From NCBI GenBank assembly GCA_037127315.1, contig JBBBDQ010001456.1, positions 1,048,001-1,112,000 on the forward strand: a stretch of DNA of 64,000 nt, in the 5' to 3' direction. Below the pieces are notes generated by a model. The model saw nothing but the letters and a program-made list of their open reading frames with translations. It was not told the origin of the DNA and did not search any database. Made by a program: the position numbers and the translations under genes. Within the stretch, counting starts at the first letter, position 1; each line of letters begins with the position of its first letter. Below, in pieces: positions 23,926 to 36,769 of this stretch. This DNA is from Ascarosepion bandense. Lineage: Eukaryota; Mollusca; Cephalopoda; Sepiida; Sepiidae.

Positions 23926-24794
23926 CACACCACATTGACTGCACAAAGAAATTGCTATGCATTACCAAGGATTTTTATTTATGTTACTCAGCATCATTTC
24001 AAATTTGTTCATCCTTATTTGTGTTTCCAGTGTCTCAGCTGCGTTTGTCCCATACATGTGGTGTTCCCATGTGGATGACTTGTCCCTCTTCATTAGCAGA
24101 TACACAACCGATAAGAAAAAAATCCTTTCACAGCCTCAGGTATCATTCATAGGTGAGGTCATTGATGACTAGAGTCTTGCCTACTCTGCCCTACTTCAAT
24201 GTTTCCCAAATCTCATCCTCCATTATAAATCCCTAATACTTAACAATTTCAGTTACTTTGATGTATGGAAAGTTGGATAAATAGGTGTCAAGCTTAAAAG
24301 AACACAGATTAGGTTCTCTGGGAAAAAGCCTCAAGAAGTACTAATGAAATTCCTCACATATGCTTTTTTATTACTAAATGTCATTCATCTGGTGATGTAA
24401 TGAGCAGTATGAGGTTTTAGTCTTGCTTCAGTGTTCTTTTTGGGATATGATTATGTGGCTAATCTGTCCAAGCTTATCCTCTTCAAATACTTATTTCAGA
24501 ATTTATTGAAAAGAACAAGTCTACCTGTCAAAAAGTGTTGAGAAGGGCTTGAAACCTTATTGACAAGTTCTTCCCAAAGTCATTTACAAGAAAGAACTTA
24601 CAAACAACATATTTCACACCAATGTGCTGAAAGTTGTGAACGAATCTAGCTCTCCTATACTCTAAACTCAGCCTTAAAGCATTTAAAGTAGCTAATGAGA
24701 GATAGCCATTGTCAGTTCAATGGTGCTACTCTCCTGCAAGGAACCTGCTAAAGTGAAGAAAATCAATGCTGTGTTTTATAGATAAATGGTACAT
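23926..24794. other. Unassigned; possible LINE 5' region
   Basis: Overlapping short plus frames at 23952-24172 have no motif. The segment leads into the endonuclease frame of the jockey-like element and may include its 5' part, but I cannot show that. Confidence 0.3.
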
Positions 24795-25990
24795 TTCAGC
24801 CAAACCTATCTGCATCTCCTTCATAAACATACGAGGTATCCGCACTAACTTTTACAGTGTAGAATCATTCCTTCAAACTAACTCACCTGATATCTTAGCC
24901 CTATGTGAAACTAACCTTGACCTTTCTATCCCCCTCTTCTGAGTTTTACGTTACTGGTTACCTTCCCCTCTTCAGGAAGAACTCCAATGTCCATATACAT
25001 GGGCTTGGTGTTTATGTCAGCGAATGCCTCCCTCGAGCTAAGGTGACATCTCTTGAATTCCTGGATCATTCTTTCATGTGCTTCCATCTCTCACTTCTAA
25101 GCTCGGTTAGCTATCTTTTCTTTCTCTACTGCTTCCCCTCCTCCTCTGACTGTTTGGTACTTGATAGCATCTCTAACAATATCGACAAGGCTAATTTTTC
25201 TCATCCATCTGCCCATATATTTGTGTTTGGTAACTTTAACGCCCACCACACCAAGTGGCTGGGAAACTCTGTCACCGACTTTGCTGGTGTCCACACCATG
25301 AATTTTTCAATCACTCAATCCTTTACGCAAGTGGTGGACTTCCCCACGCATTTCTCCAATAACCCTAACAGAAGAGACTCACTACTAGACCTCTGCTTCA
25401 CTTCCATCCCAGACTCTTGCACTACCAGACAGCTCTGCCCTCTCAAAAACTCTGACCACGCCGTAGTTTCCGTCAACATCTCATTCCACTCCCACCCTAC
25501 CCAAGAAACACAGACCAGCAGAATATCCTACTGCTACCAAAGAGCAGACTAGGATTCATTCCATGACTTCCTCTGTGACGTCCCTTGGAACGTTTTTAGT
25601 CTTTCTGTCAAAGACTGTGTATCCGAGGTTTCCTCTTGGGTTAAGGCTGGCATCAATGCTTTCATCTCTGCCAGGAAATTTCAGATTAAATCTCATTCAT
25701 CTCCCTGGTTCTCGCCTGCTTGCTCAGCCGCCATTACCCACCGGAATCATTTCTTCTGGCTCTATTGTAGCTACGCGTCAGACCACACTAACTCGCATCC
25801 ATTCTCTCAAACACTCTTCCCATCTACCCAACCCTCATCCTCGGTATCCTTACCTGTCTATCACCCTCCTTCTGATATTTCCTATATCTAACCACTCTTT
25901 CTCATCACTTTCCCCTATGTAACCCTCTGCGCAATAGTGGCAGTGAAATGCCGTGTTTGGGGTGAAATGATAAAAAAATAATAATAATAA
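24795..25990 (+). mobile_element. Jockey-like LINE, endonuclease domain only
   Basis: Begins with 'ISFINIRGIRTNF' and 'SPDILALCETNL' (the catalytic glutamate). After a frameshift near 24930 comes a 200-codon frame with IHGLGVYV, a GNFNAHHTKW block (normally G-D-F-N-A-H-H, so a catalytic Asp is now Asn), 'RDSLLDLCFTS' and 'KNSDHAVVSV' (the S-D-H motif). A single TAG at about 25550 interrupts the linker, which continues 'DSFHDFLCDVPWNVFSLSV' and 'SPWFSPACSAAITHRNHFF'. The sequence then jumps straight to a 3' UTR-like end with a (AAT)n tail at 25969-25990, so the whole reverse transcriptase is deleted. GC is clearly higher than around it, suggesting a younger insertion. Inactive. Confidence 0.85.
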
Positions 25991-28020
25991 TGTTGCCCTC
26001 TTGGAACAGGACAAAATGTCCTCCAGGTGTGTTAGTTTTACTGCAGTATACAGAAAGGGATAGAGAATAAAACAGTCTCTTCCTGAACAACATTATTTAA
26101 ATATTTTCAAGCTAGATGAGGTGATATTTTGAAAGTAGTGTTCTTCTATCATACTAATTTACCTAGATCATTCCTTACAATAGAAAACAACAGTTGTGAT
26201 CCTCTGGTAGAACCCCACTCCCAATGCTTTTTCCTTCCTGGTTTCAGAAACTGGAGGAAACATCTCCTTCAGAAAGTCTGAAGGCCACCTGAAATATGGT
26301 CAAATAATTCAAAGATTAAAAAGCCAATCTTATAAATTTGTATTTCTTGTCATAAATTTCAAGATTTAAGACGTAAATTTGAAATTATTGCACAGTATTT
26401 TACATTTTTAATTAAAAAAAAAAACTTAAGTCTGTATTAAAATCTATCAAACTGTATTAATCTATAAATTATGTATAACTGATACTTTACGTGATTTTAA
26501 AAATCTTATATTTCATTTTCAACAGATTTATTTGTATTAAAAAGATAATGTAAGGGAAATAACTCTCTTTGTTTATAATAGTAAACTTCTTCGAAACTAC
26601 GAGTTAACAGGTTGTATTTTATTAATAACATCGACTAGTATTTACATACCCTTTAATTTTCTAGGTGCAACATGTCATAATTTCATTCGGGCGATCAATC
26701 TACTGCAGTGATTAGAGAGCTCAGGATCGGAAATAAAGGATAAGCACTGGTGAGATTTGAACTCGTGTCTCTTTCGGCATCCATCTGCTTTTAAGTTAAA
26801 AGTTTTTTTTAACTGCTAGCTTACAAGAACTTTGACGATTTTTCAGACGTAGACTTAACAATTTTCAAACCGATTCATTTTTCAATTTCTATAATCGGTT
26901 TTATGCTCTTGAATGGTAAAAAAAAGTCAGTGTCTGTTTTTAGTACTTAACACTTACAGCAACACTAACAGTAACACTAAGTCACACTCAACAAAACACC
27001 CTTTTTAAGCTTCGGAACTGATATGAATATAAACAAAAGAAACACTCGCACAAATTATATATTGACAGTTTATATCACTGGGACAGATTCCTCAAACAGG
27101 GATGTAAACGTAAACCTAAATTTAAACTAACTCGTCAATTCTATTCTATATCGCTACTAGCGCCATATTTATTTTTGTTTTGTTGAAATGATTAATAAAA
27201 AAAGAAAAAGGGAAAGAGCTTACGATCCATCCCAGTTTGAGTTGGTGGAAGTCTGTTCTGGTGATCTGTTTCTCTTTTGGGGGTCGCGTTGGACCGTAAA
27301 AATGCTTTATGCAATTGCAATCTGACTAAATCTATAACAAAATTTGAAAATTAACTACAACACTAACACTAAGTAACACGGTTTAAGGCTTCGATAATGA
27401 ATGATAAGCCTACTTTTAGGGTCATGAAGGAAATTTTTAGCTGTTCAAAAAGAAAGTTTCAAGTCAAATTCAAATACGTGCTACTTCATTTGTATATGGA
27501 ATTTTCGATGTTAAAAACAAGTATAACTGCTTTCCTTTGGTAATTTAAATTAAATGTCATTCGACTGACGAAATTGGAAATTATTACATATTTTGCGCAA
27601 ATATTTTTAGTACACATCAATGTAAGTAACTTTTTTACCCTTTGATTGATTTCTTTATGTAACTTTTTTTACCGTTATGTTCACTCAAACTAAATAAAAA
27701 AAATCATAAAAATGACAAATTATTGATTTTATTTTTATTGAACAATGTTGAGCAGTATGCGAGCGCCCAGGTCAGTCATTAAGCGCTTAAATAAAAATAA
27801 AATAATAAAAATAAGTAAGAATATCTGTCTTTCAATTATCCAGTTAAAAAAAATAAAAGAACGTGTGCAAATTAATCAACTCTAAATGGAATTTAATGAA
27901 AACTGAAGCTACCCAGTTTGTCGAGACATTTTTCTTTTTCACCATTCGTTTTAAAACTAACTATTGAAAAAAAAAAAGTAAAAAGAAAAAATTAACAGTC
28001 AAATTAAATTTAACATAAAC
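25991..28020. other. Unassigned; includes GC-richer patch with a donor site
   Basis: Mostly AT-rich. 26660-27320 has more CpG and mixed composition. On the minus strand a donor-like 'gatc|gtaagc' ends a patch at 27222-27300. A tRNA-box-B-like 'gatttgaactcg' on the minus strand near 26755 hints at another worn SINE. None of this is enough to call a gene. Confidence 0.35.
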
Positions 28021-28210
28021 CAGGGATTCTCAGTCGCGGGAATTTTAGGGTTTTATTAGAGTTGGACCCATAGATTGGCAGATTCAATATGTTGTAGGAG
28101 AGATCGTTACAAACTACACTGCACATTTTGAACCTGTCAATCCCGGAAATTGGTAAATAACATTTCTGGAGTGAAAAAGGATGCATGGGTAAAATAGTTG
28201 TGAACCACTG
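28021..28210. mobile_element. hAT-type MITE
   Basis: A 190-bp segment starts CAGGGATTCTCAGTCGCGGG and ends 'aaaatagttgtgaaccactg'. Reversed, the right end is CAGTGGTTCACAACTATTTT, very close to the classic hAT terminal repeat CAGTGGTTCTCAACC. The left end is a diverged form of the same sequence. There is no coding capacity. An 8-bp target duplication is not evident. Confidence 0.65.
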
Positions 28211-29574
28211 AAATTAAAAATAATACTTCCTGTTCCCTCTCTTCAAGCTTGGTGTGTCATGGGTACGGTAATGGTTTTTAAAATTTTAAATCAATTTCTA
28301 GGAAAAGGATGGCGTACATAACTCTATAAAGTTTTGTATGATTGTCTCATTGAAAGATTTTAAGACGTTGGCTTCGAGGAGTTATGGACTTTTTTTTTTG
28401 TTTGACAGTAGTCATCATTGCACCTAATTTCCCATAAATGATTACAGTGAGTATTACTCAAGAAAAAAAAGACAAGCATAAAAAAAATGATATAGCAACA
28501 AAAACAATACATCTTTTTATTTCTTAAGTGTTTTTTTCAGCAAAGGCATCAGTAGAAAAATCTGTAATCAAACAACACATATTACATCACCTCTTCTGTG
28601 TAATGTTCAAAAACAATAAAGAAAGCAACTGGTCGTTAGTTGACAACTACCAATATTTCAGGTGAATTTTAAATCGGTCATTGTATGTATGGAGACAGTA
28701 AAAAATGCATTATCTCTCTATCTTCGAACACACACACAAAAAAAGGTTTATTTTATTCCTTAGTGTAGAACTCTTTAACGTTTTCGTTGCTATTCGCCTA
28801 TAAACTTCCTGTTTTTGTCTTAACTTTTTTCTGGTAGCAAGGTGGATGGCTAGTTTGGTCTCTTCTCCTTGTCCTTTTTTAATGCCCTACAGCAATTTTT
28901 CTAATCAATATAGGTAAGAAATTGTGTTTAATTATTCATTAACTTATCGTTAACAAATGTTAGCTATTTCCTTCTGTACATTTTAAAAATTTATTTACAA
29001 TACCTACGTAGACAGACCCAAAGACCGACTGATTATCATCAGACAATACGTGAGGTTTTTTTCTCTTTCTAAAAGTGAATCGATGTTTGTTTTAGTTTTT
29101 TTTTTTTTTTTTGTTTTGCTTATTTTGCTAATTCAGTTCTACTTGACAAAAATGTCACATTAATTTGATGTTTAAAATTTGACAAAGTTCTCTAATCTAA
29201 GGTGAGTTTTTAGGATTTTTTAATTTTATCATATTTTTATGACTTTTTTGGGGGATTCTTTTGAAATTATCTGGATTTTATGAATTATTAACAATTCGAT
29301 TCATTTTTATAATTTATTCATGACAGTCTTTTAAATTTTTTTGTTTGAATGAAAAGAAAAAGAAAGATCACTAGTTTAAACACTTTTCCAATATTTCCCC
29401 TGTTAATCTCTGATTATTTTTTTAAATAATTGACTTCTCTAAAAACACGTGTCGATCAGAAATTGAGATTTTACTGAAAAACTTATAAAAAAATGAAGAC
29501 AATTTTTGTCAAACTCTCAATACAGAGATAAAGAAAACAAAAGTTTTGAATTTTGATTTTATTAAAATTAAAAT
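28211..29574. other. AT-rich, no gene recognised
   Basis: A patch at 28790-28920 has pyrimidine-rich blocks and an 'atag|gtaaga' donor-like site, but no supported frame. T run at 29098-29112. Confidence 0.35.
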
Positions 29575-30010
29575 CTAGATGTATAGCCCGGCGTTACTCG
29601 GGTGCAATGAAAGCTTTGAAAACTAATCCATGGCTCAGACTCAGACATGGCAAAGAGCTCAGGCTCAGACTCTTTGGACGTTGGTACGAAAGACTAAAAA
29701 AGCAATAGTTCTTTCCAGTTAAAGCGAAACCGTAGAGACTGAAAGAAAAATGAATGGATGTATTGTAAATCAAATTTTGATTTCCTGGTATCAAATAATT
29801 TTTTTTCGTCGTAAACTGAATTTTGAAGGCTAAATAAGTCCCCTGAGTAAATGGCATCATGGCTGAGACTAAGAACTATTACTACATAACTACAATTATA
29901 CCTAAAACCAAACCCGAAGTAAAAACTAAAATAAAAAGGGTTGAAAAAAAAATACAGACATACAGGCAGATAAACAGACACACACACACAAAAACGTCTT
30001 GCTTTTTATA
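29575..30010. repeat. Possible dispersed repeat, 'cccggcgttactcggg' type
   Basis: Opens with 'tagcccggcgttactcgggtg' and closes with a (CA)n-containing 'cagacacacacaca' and 'cgtcttgctttttatagat'. From general knowledge, this start/end pair is common in invertebrate interspersed repeats. Only one copy is present here, so boundaries and family are uncertain. Confidence 0.35.
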
Positions 30011-30174
30011 GATATCGATTTTCTGCACTATTGTAAGAACTGCAACCTTGAAACTTCTGAATATCGTTTCTTATGTCTTTGTCTATGAGTGTATCAAATT
30101 TGATTAAAATCGGACCACTCCTTTTATAACCCGATTTTTTTCGATTATCGATTTTCGATATTTATCAGGGGTAC

Positions 30175-30340
30175 CTTGACACAAAAAAAAAACGGTAAAA
30201 TTTCGTAAGTACTGTCGTTGCTATTCCCCTTCAAATTTTTCAAAAGTATCATTGTATCATACAAAAAAGTATGCACTGAATTCAAATCCAATTCAATTTA
30301 TCCAAAAAAACTTACTGTTTTTTTATCTAAATATCCATGT
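30175..30340. repeat. Diverged relative of the 11-kb fold-back element
   Basis: Follows the left arm of 10996-12126 in order: 'ggtaaaattt', 'ttccccttcaaatttttcaaaa', 'tgtatcatac..gtatgc', 'tgaattcaaatc', 'aattcaattta'. Identity is moderate. No inverted partner found nearby. Confidence 0.4.
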
Positions 30341-32463
30341 GTTCCTTGTGGTTAATTTATTTATGGGTATACCCACGTTCGGTTAACCGGACATACGCTG
30401 ACCAGCAATCACTGTATATGACAAAAATCCAGACAGTTTTCACTCGGTGTCCCCGGTTATATTTCCGTTTTGCAATCTATTTGTTCTCACCTTAAAAATT
30501 AAATGGTTTTCTCCAGCAAATTTCCTATTTTGAATGAATTGATTGATTAATAAAAAGTGCATTTCATTCATTTGGACGGCTGTCTTTTTTTTTTTTTTTA
30601 CCCACTTTTTTAATCAAAATATAAAATTTTGAAAAGTTTCTTTTTACTAAATAAGCAAAGGATTTTTCTTGGAAAAAATTGTTTATCGTACAGTACAATA
30701 CATTGATGAAGGAAGAATAAGGGACCTATTCAGTGAGGAGAATGTTGTGTTGGGAAGCTTTTTTAGCACCAACAAAAGATGACAAGTGTTTGTTTTTGTT
30801 ACCAACTAAGTGATTAAAAAAATTCTGATGTGTGTAAAAAAAAATTTGCCAAAGTGTCAAAAAGTTAATTCAATTATTGGATTGTTTCCCATACAGTGTA
30901 CGTACAAACAAAATAAATCAGTTAAAAATACGAAAAACAACTAGTAGTTTAAAAAAGATGAAAATTGAAATACATTTTTTCGTGTTGTGCAACTAAAAAT
31001 CAGATATACCCTCAAACTTTGTTGCTGTTGCAGATATACTAATTGCCTAGGGATTTAGTCGTACGTAACAAGATGGTTTTAAAAGCAAGTTTGACTTATG
31101 ATAAAAATGTCAGATTTGTTCTGCTTAAGAAATCATTGATTTATTTCACCATTTTATGTTCCACGACATTGTCCACCAATTTTGTTTTATCATACACAAC
31201 AAACACAAACAGTACACAGGGGATACATCTTCTTAAATGAATGTGACGAACGAAAGCAATATGTAGAGAGAGATCAATCATTTGCGTGCTGATATTTTTG
31301 CAATTATTGCAGTCTGATGTAGTTTAAAATTTATTGTTGACATTTGTTAAAGATAATTCTTTTGTAAACGAGTGATTGGATTAACTTTGTTGTAAAAACA
31401 GTTGACCACGTGTTAATTTCTAAAAATAACGCATAGGTAATTGTGTAACTGTAATTAAATTAATTATGATACCGTTTTTTGACTGAGTCTTAAATTGATT
31501 TAATTACCTTTTGCAGATGGAACAAACAAATTGTTTTTGGCATCTAGGTACCTCCAAAAATCCACTGAAACAGGACGCAATTAAAGAAATGTCCAAAACA
31601 TTAAAAACAAAATTATCATTTTAAAGATTTAAAAAGAAAAATCAAAGGGCTGTTGGGTAAAAATTATTTTTTATCTTTGGAAATTTTGGTTGCTAAGATC
31701 CTTGTTTGTTTGTTTCAATGTGGGACCTTATATTCGTACAAGATTTGTTGTTGAGTGTCTTTTTGGCAGTGAAAAACATTGATTTGAACATTTTTGCAAA
31801 AATCGGATAATTGTCGGATTTTAACGAGAAAAAAAATACCTATTCAGAAATGAATGAAATTATTTTTTTAAAATGTTTTTCTTCTAGAAAACATCTTTAT
31901 ATCTACTCATTTGAGATACCTCAACTAATTCGCTGATAAAACACCATTGGCATTGCATGAAGAAAAAAGGACCCTAACTTAAGTTTTTCCGTCAAAATGT
32001 TTGTTATTAAGAGGAAAGACCAAAATATTTTTTAATCTTTTCTAACACGTTAGAAATTTCGTTAAAAAAAAAACTTTTTTTTTCTTTTTTCCGTCATTAG
32101 CGGGTGACCAAAATTTTACCAGAGGGAAATTCTTGCAAAAATCGAATATTTGTAAAACTATCAGGACTTATTCACAAAAATCTTAGTAATTTTTTTTTCT
32201 TACATTCTTGTAATTTCATGAAACTTCACGAAATTAAATACCGTTGCAAAATTTGTTTTACTGAGTTAAAAATGCAGGACTTCTTGGGGATGTAGAGAAA
32301 TCATCTAATTTCCTTGGGGTTTTTTTTTCTTCTTTTTTTCTTTTTTTTTCCTTTTTTTTTTTTTCAAACAGATGCCACTTTCTCAAAAATGTTATGAATA
32401 GTAAAATAAAAAAATGCAATAAAATTATTTAATTAGATTAGATTTTAATTGCTTTTATAAATA

Positions 32464-32488
32464 ATATATATATATATATATATATATA
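32464..32488. repeat. (TA)n microsatellite
   Basis: Uninterrupted TA dinucleotide run. Confidence 0.95.
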
Positions 32489-34856
32489 AGAACATAGTCT
32501 GAAGATTTTTTCGATGAATAAAGAATTTTTAAAAGAATTGTTTTCATTTTTTTCTTAATTATAATAATTTATAAATTTTCAAAAATATTTTTCAAAATCT
32601 TCAAAGCCTTGTTGCAATTAGTTTAAGTTATTAAGTGAAGACTATATTAACTAATCAAAAATGAAAAGCTTATTACAAATCTTCATGCAGAAAATTTTTT
32701 AAATAGTTTTTAATTTTTGCTTTTGTGTATAGAAATGTTAATTCCGTTAAGTATGGAGTTTCATAAATAACATTTAGATTTAAATGTTAACATGTTTCAA
32801 GAGTTGTTCCACTTACAGGAAAAACAAAAACACTCATATAAACTTTATTGGCTGTTTCCAATTATTTCATTTCACTCCTGTATTTTATTAGTATGTTTCA
32901 AAATTGAATAGTCATTGCAAATCATCTCTTTAAAATTTAAAGTAAGTTTTATTTTTTTTAATTCCTAGTTTTCTCATTTTTTAAATTGTAAATGTGGGTA
33001 CCTTCACTAATTCATGATATCTAAAAAGATGAACTAAAAAAAAAAATTGAAAGTTTTCATGATTATAGCTTTTCATAATAGAACTTTGTTTTTATTAAAT
33101 TTGGTGAGTTATAATGTATGGTCATTTTTTATCTAATGTTTGGGAATTACCTAAATGATTTTTAAAAAAGTTTTATTTTTTAATTTTTTTTGACGAATGA
33201 GATTAAGCAGAATTAAATAACTAAAAAAAAGCTAAAGTTATTAAATTTTTAAGAATTTTATATTATTTTAAAATAAATTTTATTTTTTCCAAAACCATCT
33301 ACAAATGTAAGGCTATAAAGCTTAAGTAAATAAAATTCAATAAAGTATTAGGTAATTCCTGAAAATGTTAGTTTTTTAAATTACTAGGTAGTTAAAAACC
33401 AAAAGAAAGACATTCACTAGGTTTCATCAATTTATGTCAATTCAGGTCAAACATACTTAGCCTTATCAACATGTCTGGCTGTCAGTCATCAATCCACATG
33501 TTGGAAAAACAAGACCACTGTGATTAAGAAATGTTTGTATACTACATTTCATACTATAAACAAGTAATATTTGTTTCAAATTAGATTAATGTAACTTTAG
33601 ATTTTCTAATTTTTCTAAAATAACGTCACAGATGTATTTTATTTTTGCAAAATTTTAAAACCAAGAATTAACTTTTGTTTACAATTACATCAATTATGTC
33701 AAAAAAAAATGGTTGTTTTTTTAATGATGTACTGAAAACGCTCAAAAAGTTGAGATTTCAATCAATATAATTTCTGTTTGAAATACACTAGAATATTTTG
33801 CATACTGGAAATAGTAAATTTATTTAGTGTTCAACTAAAACTTCAAGAAAGCTTTTTCATTTTTAAAAATTCATTTTAAAACTTAGGTATTGAAAATTAG
33901 AGGAGGAACCTATTTAATTTTTACAAAATTTCAAGAAATCTTTTTGTATTGCTTTAAATTAAAATATAATGGCAAGTCCTAATAAAATCTGAATCATCAA
34001 ATTATTTTGTCTTTGTAAATCTATAAATTTATAGTATCTAACTAAAATTATATAAAAAATGCATTCACATTGTATTCATTAAGTAATTTTTTTCAAAACA
34101 CACACACACAGTGTTAAAAATGCTGTTCTCCAATATTTTTTTCAATTTAGATTAACTAATCTTTAAATCTTCATCAAATAAAGTTTTACAAAAGTATATT
34201 TTATTAAACTTAAAAAAAACATTATGTTGTGTTAATATGGGTAAATTTACAGATTTTACTAATAAGGAGAAGAAAAAGATTCTAATCATTTTAATTTTAG
34301 TTTGAAATATGCCAAAGTATTTTGCTCATAGGGAATATTTAATTTTGTCTCTTAGCTTGAAATTAAAGTTAAACCTTCAAGGAGGATTTTTTATTTTTTT
34401 TAATGCATTTCAGACTTAGGTATCATCTTTTCTAGAGGTACCTAGTTTTCATGTGCCATGTCTGATGAAAAATAGCAAATTTGACATCTGCTTTGATTCC
34501 TCATTAAATTGTTGTTTTTTTTTTTGTTTTTTTTAAACACCCAAGAATTTTTTTGTATAACCTTTCATTCAATGTTTTATACATTTTTGTGTAGTTGTGA
34601 AAACATAAGACTAAAAAGATGTTCTAGTGATTAGTTCATTACTTATTTAGCTGATGATGTTTTTCAATGAGATTAAAAGAAAATGTACAAAACTTTTACT
34701 TGGAAGATAATGGAGAAAAAGTCAAATATATAAAATTGATTAACTAAGCATATGTCTTTTTGTGGACAATATAATTTTCAAAGGTTGAACTAGAGATGTT
34801 TTTAGGAATATTTAGAAAATTTACTTATACTATTATATTACCTATCCAAAATGATA

Positions 34857-34857
34857 T

Positions 34858-34894
<37 letters not shown>
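34857..34894. repeat. (TA)n(TG)n compound microsatellite
   Basis: A TA run of about 12 units continues directly into a TG run of about 7 units. Confidence 0.95.
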
Positions 34895-35099
34895 ATGTCA
34901 TTTCCTGCTGCTTGCTAGGGTCAATATAGTATCTGTGTGCTTTGTTAAGTATTAAACATGCATAGACACACATCATCGGCATCATCATAATACTGGTTCC
35001 TTTCCATACAGTAGAATTGGGAAAAGGAATAAAGAAAAAAAGAGTAAGAAAATTAAAGTAGAAATAAAATGAGAAGGGAGAGACATGAAAGACAAGCAG

Positions 35100-35178
35100 T
35101 TGAGCTTGCTGTTATGTTTTATTTACTCCTTTGATCTTAAAGATCAAAGGAGTAAATAAAACATAACAGCAAGCTCAA
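35100..35178. repeat. Perfect palindrome, 39-bp arms, 1-nt spacer
   Basis: Arms 35100-35138 and 35140-35178 are exact inverted copies around one A at 35139; the centre reads 'tttgatctt a aagatcaaa'. Pairing stops at 35099/35179. The arms are not low-complexity (they include 'gagcttgctgttatg'), so the match cannot be a by-product of AT runs. Confidence 0.98.
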
Positions 35179-35517
35179 GTGTGATGTGCACCTCATGTAA
35201 GAAGTATATAGATTTTGTAATTGTAGAAAATTTATCATTTGACTTTATTTTGTTTATTTTTATGTTAAAATAATTTTATTTCCTCAGATTTTTTATTATC
35301 TAAATCAGTTAAGTACATGATGAGCAGTGAAATAAGCAGAAACTTTAGAAAAATTTAAAAATGCTTAATTACATCAAAATTGTGAGGAAACTAATGTTTA
35401 TTAAATGCTTCTTTAACCAAATGCTTACCGGTTGAAAATAATGTTATTTTCCTTCTTGTGTTACACTAGCCTGCTTATAATTTAACTTAAGATTCTTTAT
35501 AGCAAAAAGATTTTTTT

Positions 35518-35742
35518 AAAAATCATAATGAACTAAAAAAACAAGTTCTTACATATCTACTTTGACCAACGACAACAAAATGATCCCATTTCTAATGCAC
35601 AGAGAATTATTTTTCTTCATAAGTTGTTTGATGCAATCATAATAAAATTTTACTAATTTTTAAAGTTCCCCTGCGCATCAGTGACATTATCACCTTGCTC
35701 AAGGTGATACAATTAAAAAAAAATTAGTTCATTATGATTTTT
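35518..35742. repeat. MITE-like inverted-repeat segment
   Basis: 18-bp perfect inverted ends (35518-35535, AAAAATCATAATGAACTA; 35725-35742) bracket 189 bp. Near the right end is a small perfect hairpin (35688-35697 with 35700-35709, 'tatcaccttg'). No frame. No clear target duplication. Confidence 0.55.
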
Positions 35743-36741
35743 CATCTTTTTGTTGCGATGTTAAATCATTTGTATTGCATAACCAAAATGGTTTCATCCA
35801 GTTCTCTTATTCAAAGGTATTAGGTGAAATTTAATTTGTTGTCTTTTAAAAGGTTTGCTTTGATTGTATTATGCCAGCTGTGCATAAAAGTTATCAGAAT
35901 TAAAATATTTTTACTTATTAATTCCGAAAGAAAATAAGCATTATTGACATGCTATTTAAAGACAAGTAAAATGCAACTGAAACTAAATGTTTTATGCAAT
36001 TTATGGAGAAGGAATTGAAAAAGACTGAATGATTTGCAAAACTTCATACTCAAGATTTCTCACTGATTGTTTAGGTAAATGAATTGAAATTGATAATGAT
36101 CAAATGAAGCTATTGAGTATAATCAATGTTATGCAACACAAGAGATAATTTATATAAAAATATCTGAATCAAGTTGTGAAAATCATCTGAACCAACTTGG
36201 TTATGTTAGTTATTTGTATGTATGGCTTCTATATAAGTAAAAAAGAAAAAAACAACTACTGGACATTTTGTGTTACTACTTAAATGTAATGAAAATGTTC
36301 AGCTTTTCATACAAATTGTGACAAGGTAGAATGCAAGACAACTGAAATGAACTAGCAACCAGGTGTTCAAAAAGGAGTGATGCTTTATATCTGGAGTTTC
36401 ATTCCAGAAATCAAATGATTGATTCAAATGAATACTGCTTTTAATTGGATCAACTGAAGGCATTAGTTGATGAAAAACATCTGGATTAGTTAAAAGAAAG
36501 GACATCAGAATAATGCTTACCAACATTTCTTTGGTAACTAGGAAAAAAGTTTGATAGTTTGACTAGGCATTTGTAGAGAGACCAATTTTTCTTTTTCAAA
36601 GTTTCCTTAATTCCATTTCAGGTTTTAGAGAATTTTTTTTTTTCTCTCTCATTTTCAGTAGAGAATTTCATCCTCCCACCCCGGTTTTCAGTATTGATTT
36701 TTGTTTTTGCTTTGTTACAATACTTGGTGAGAAAGTGTAAC

Positions 36742-36769
36742 ATATATATATATATATATATATATATAA
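36742..36769. repeat. (TA)n microsatellite
   Basis: Uninterrupted TA run of about 14 units. Confidence 0.95.

Larger units (their letters stand above)
30341..35099. other. AT-rich, no gene recognised
   Basis: Long T runs (30585-30599, 32310-32364) and two (TA)n arrays. Short frames at 31043-31240 and 32104-32295 show no motif. Nothing else seen. Confidence 0.45.

Noticed and set aside
25097..25294. Minus-strand 65-codon frame
   Set aside because: Antisense shadow of the LINE endonuclease domain.
26690..26800. Possible tRNA gene or SINE on the minus strand
   Set aside because: A box-B-like word is present but no convincing box A or cloverleaf, and no similarity to the SINE body seen elsewhere.
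34920..35090. 'catcatcggcatcatcata' reminiscent of a cephalopod CATCAT repeat
   Set aside because: The resemblance is limited to the CAT triplets; the diagnostic downstream words are absent, so it cannot be used for taxonomy.
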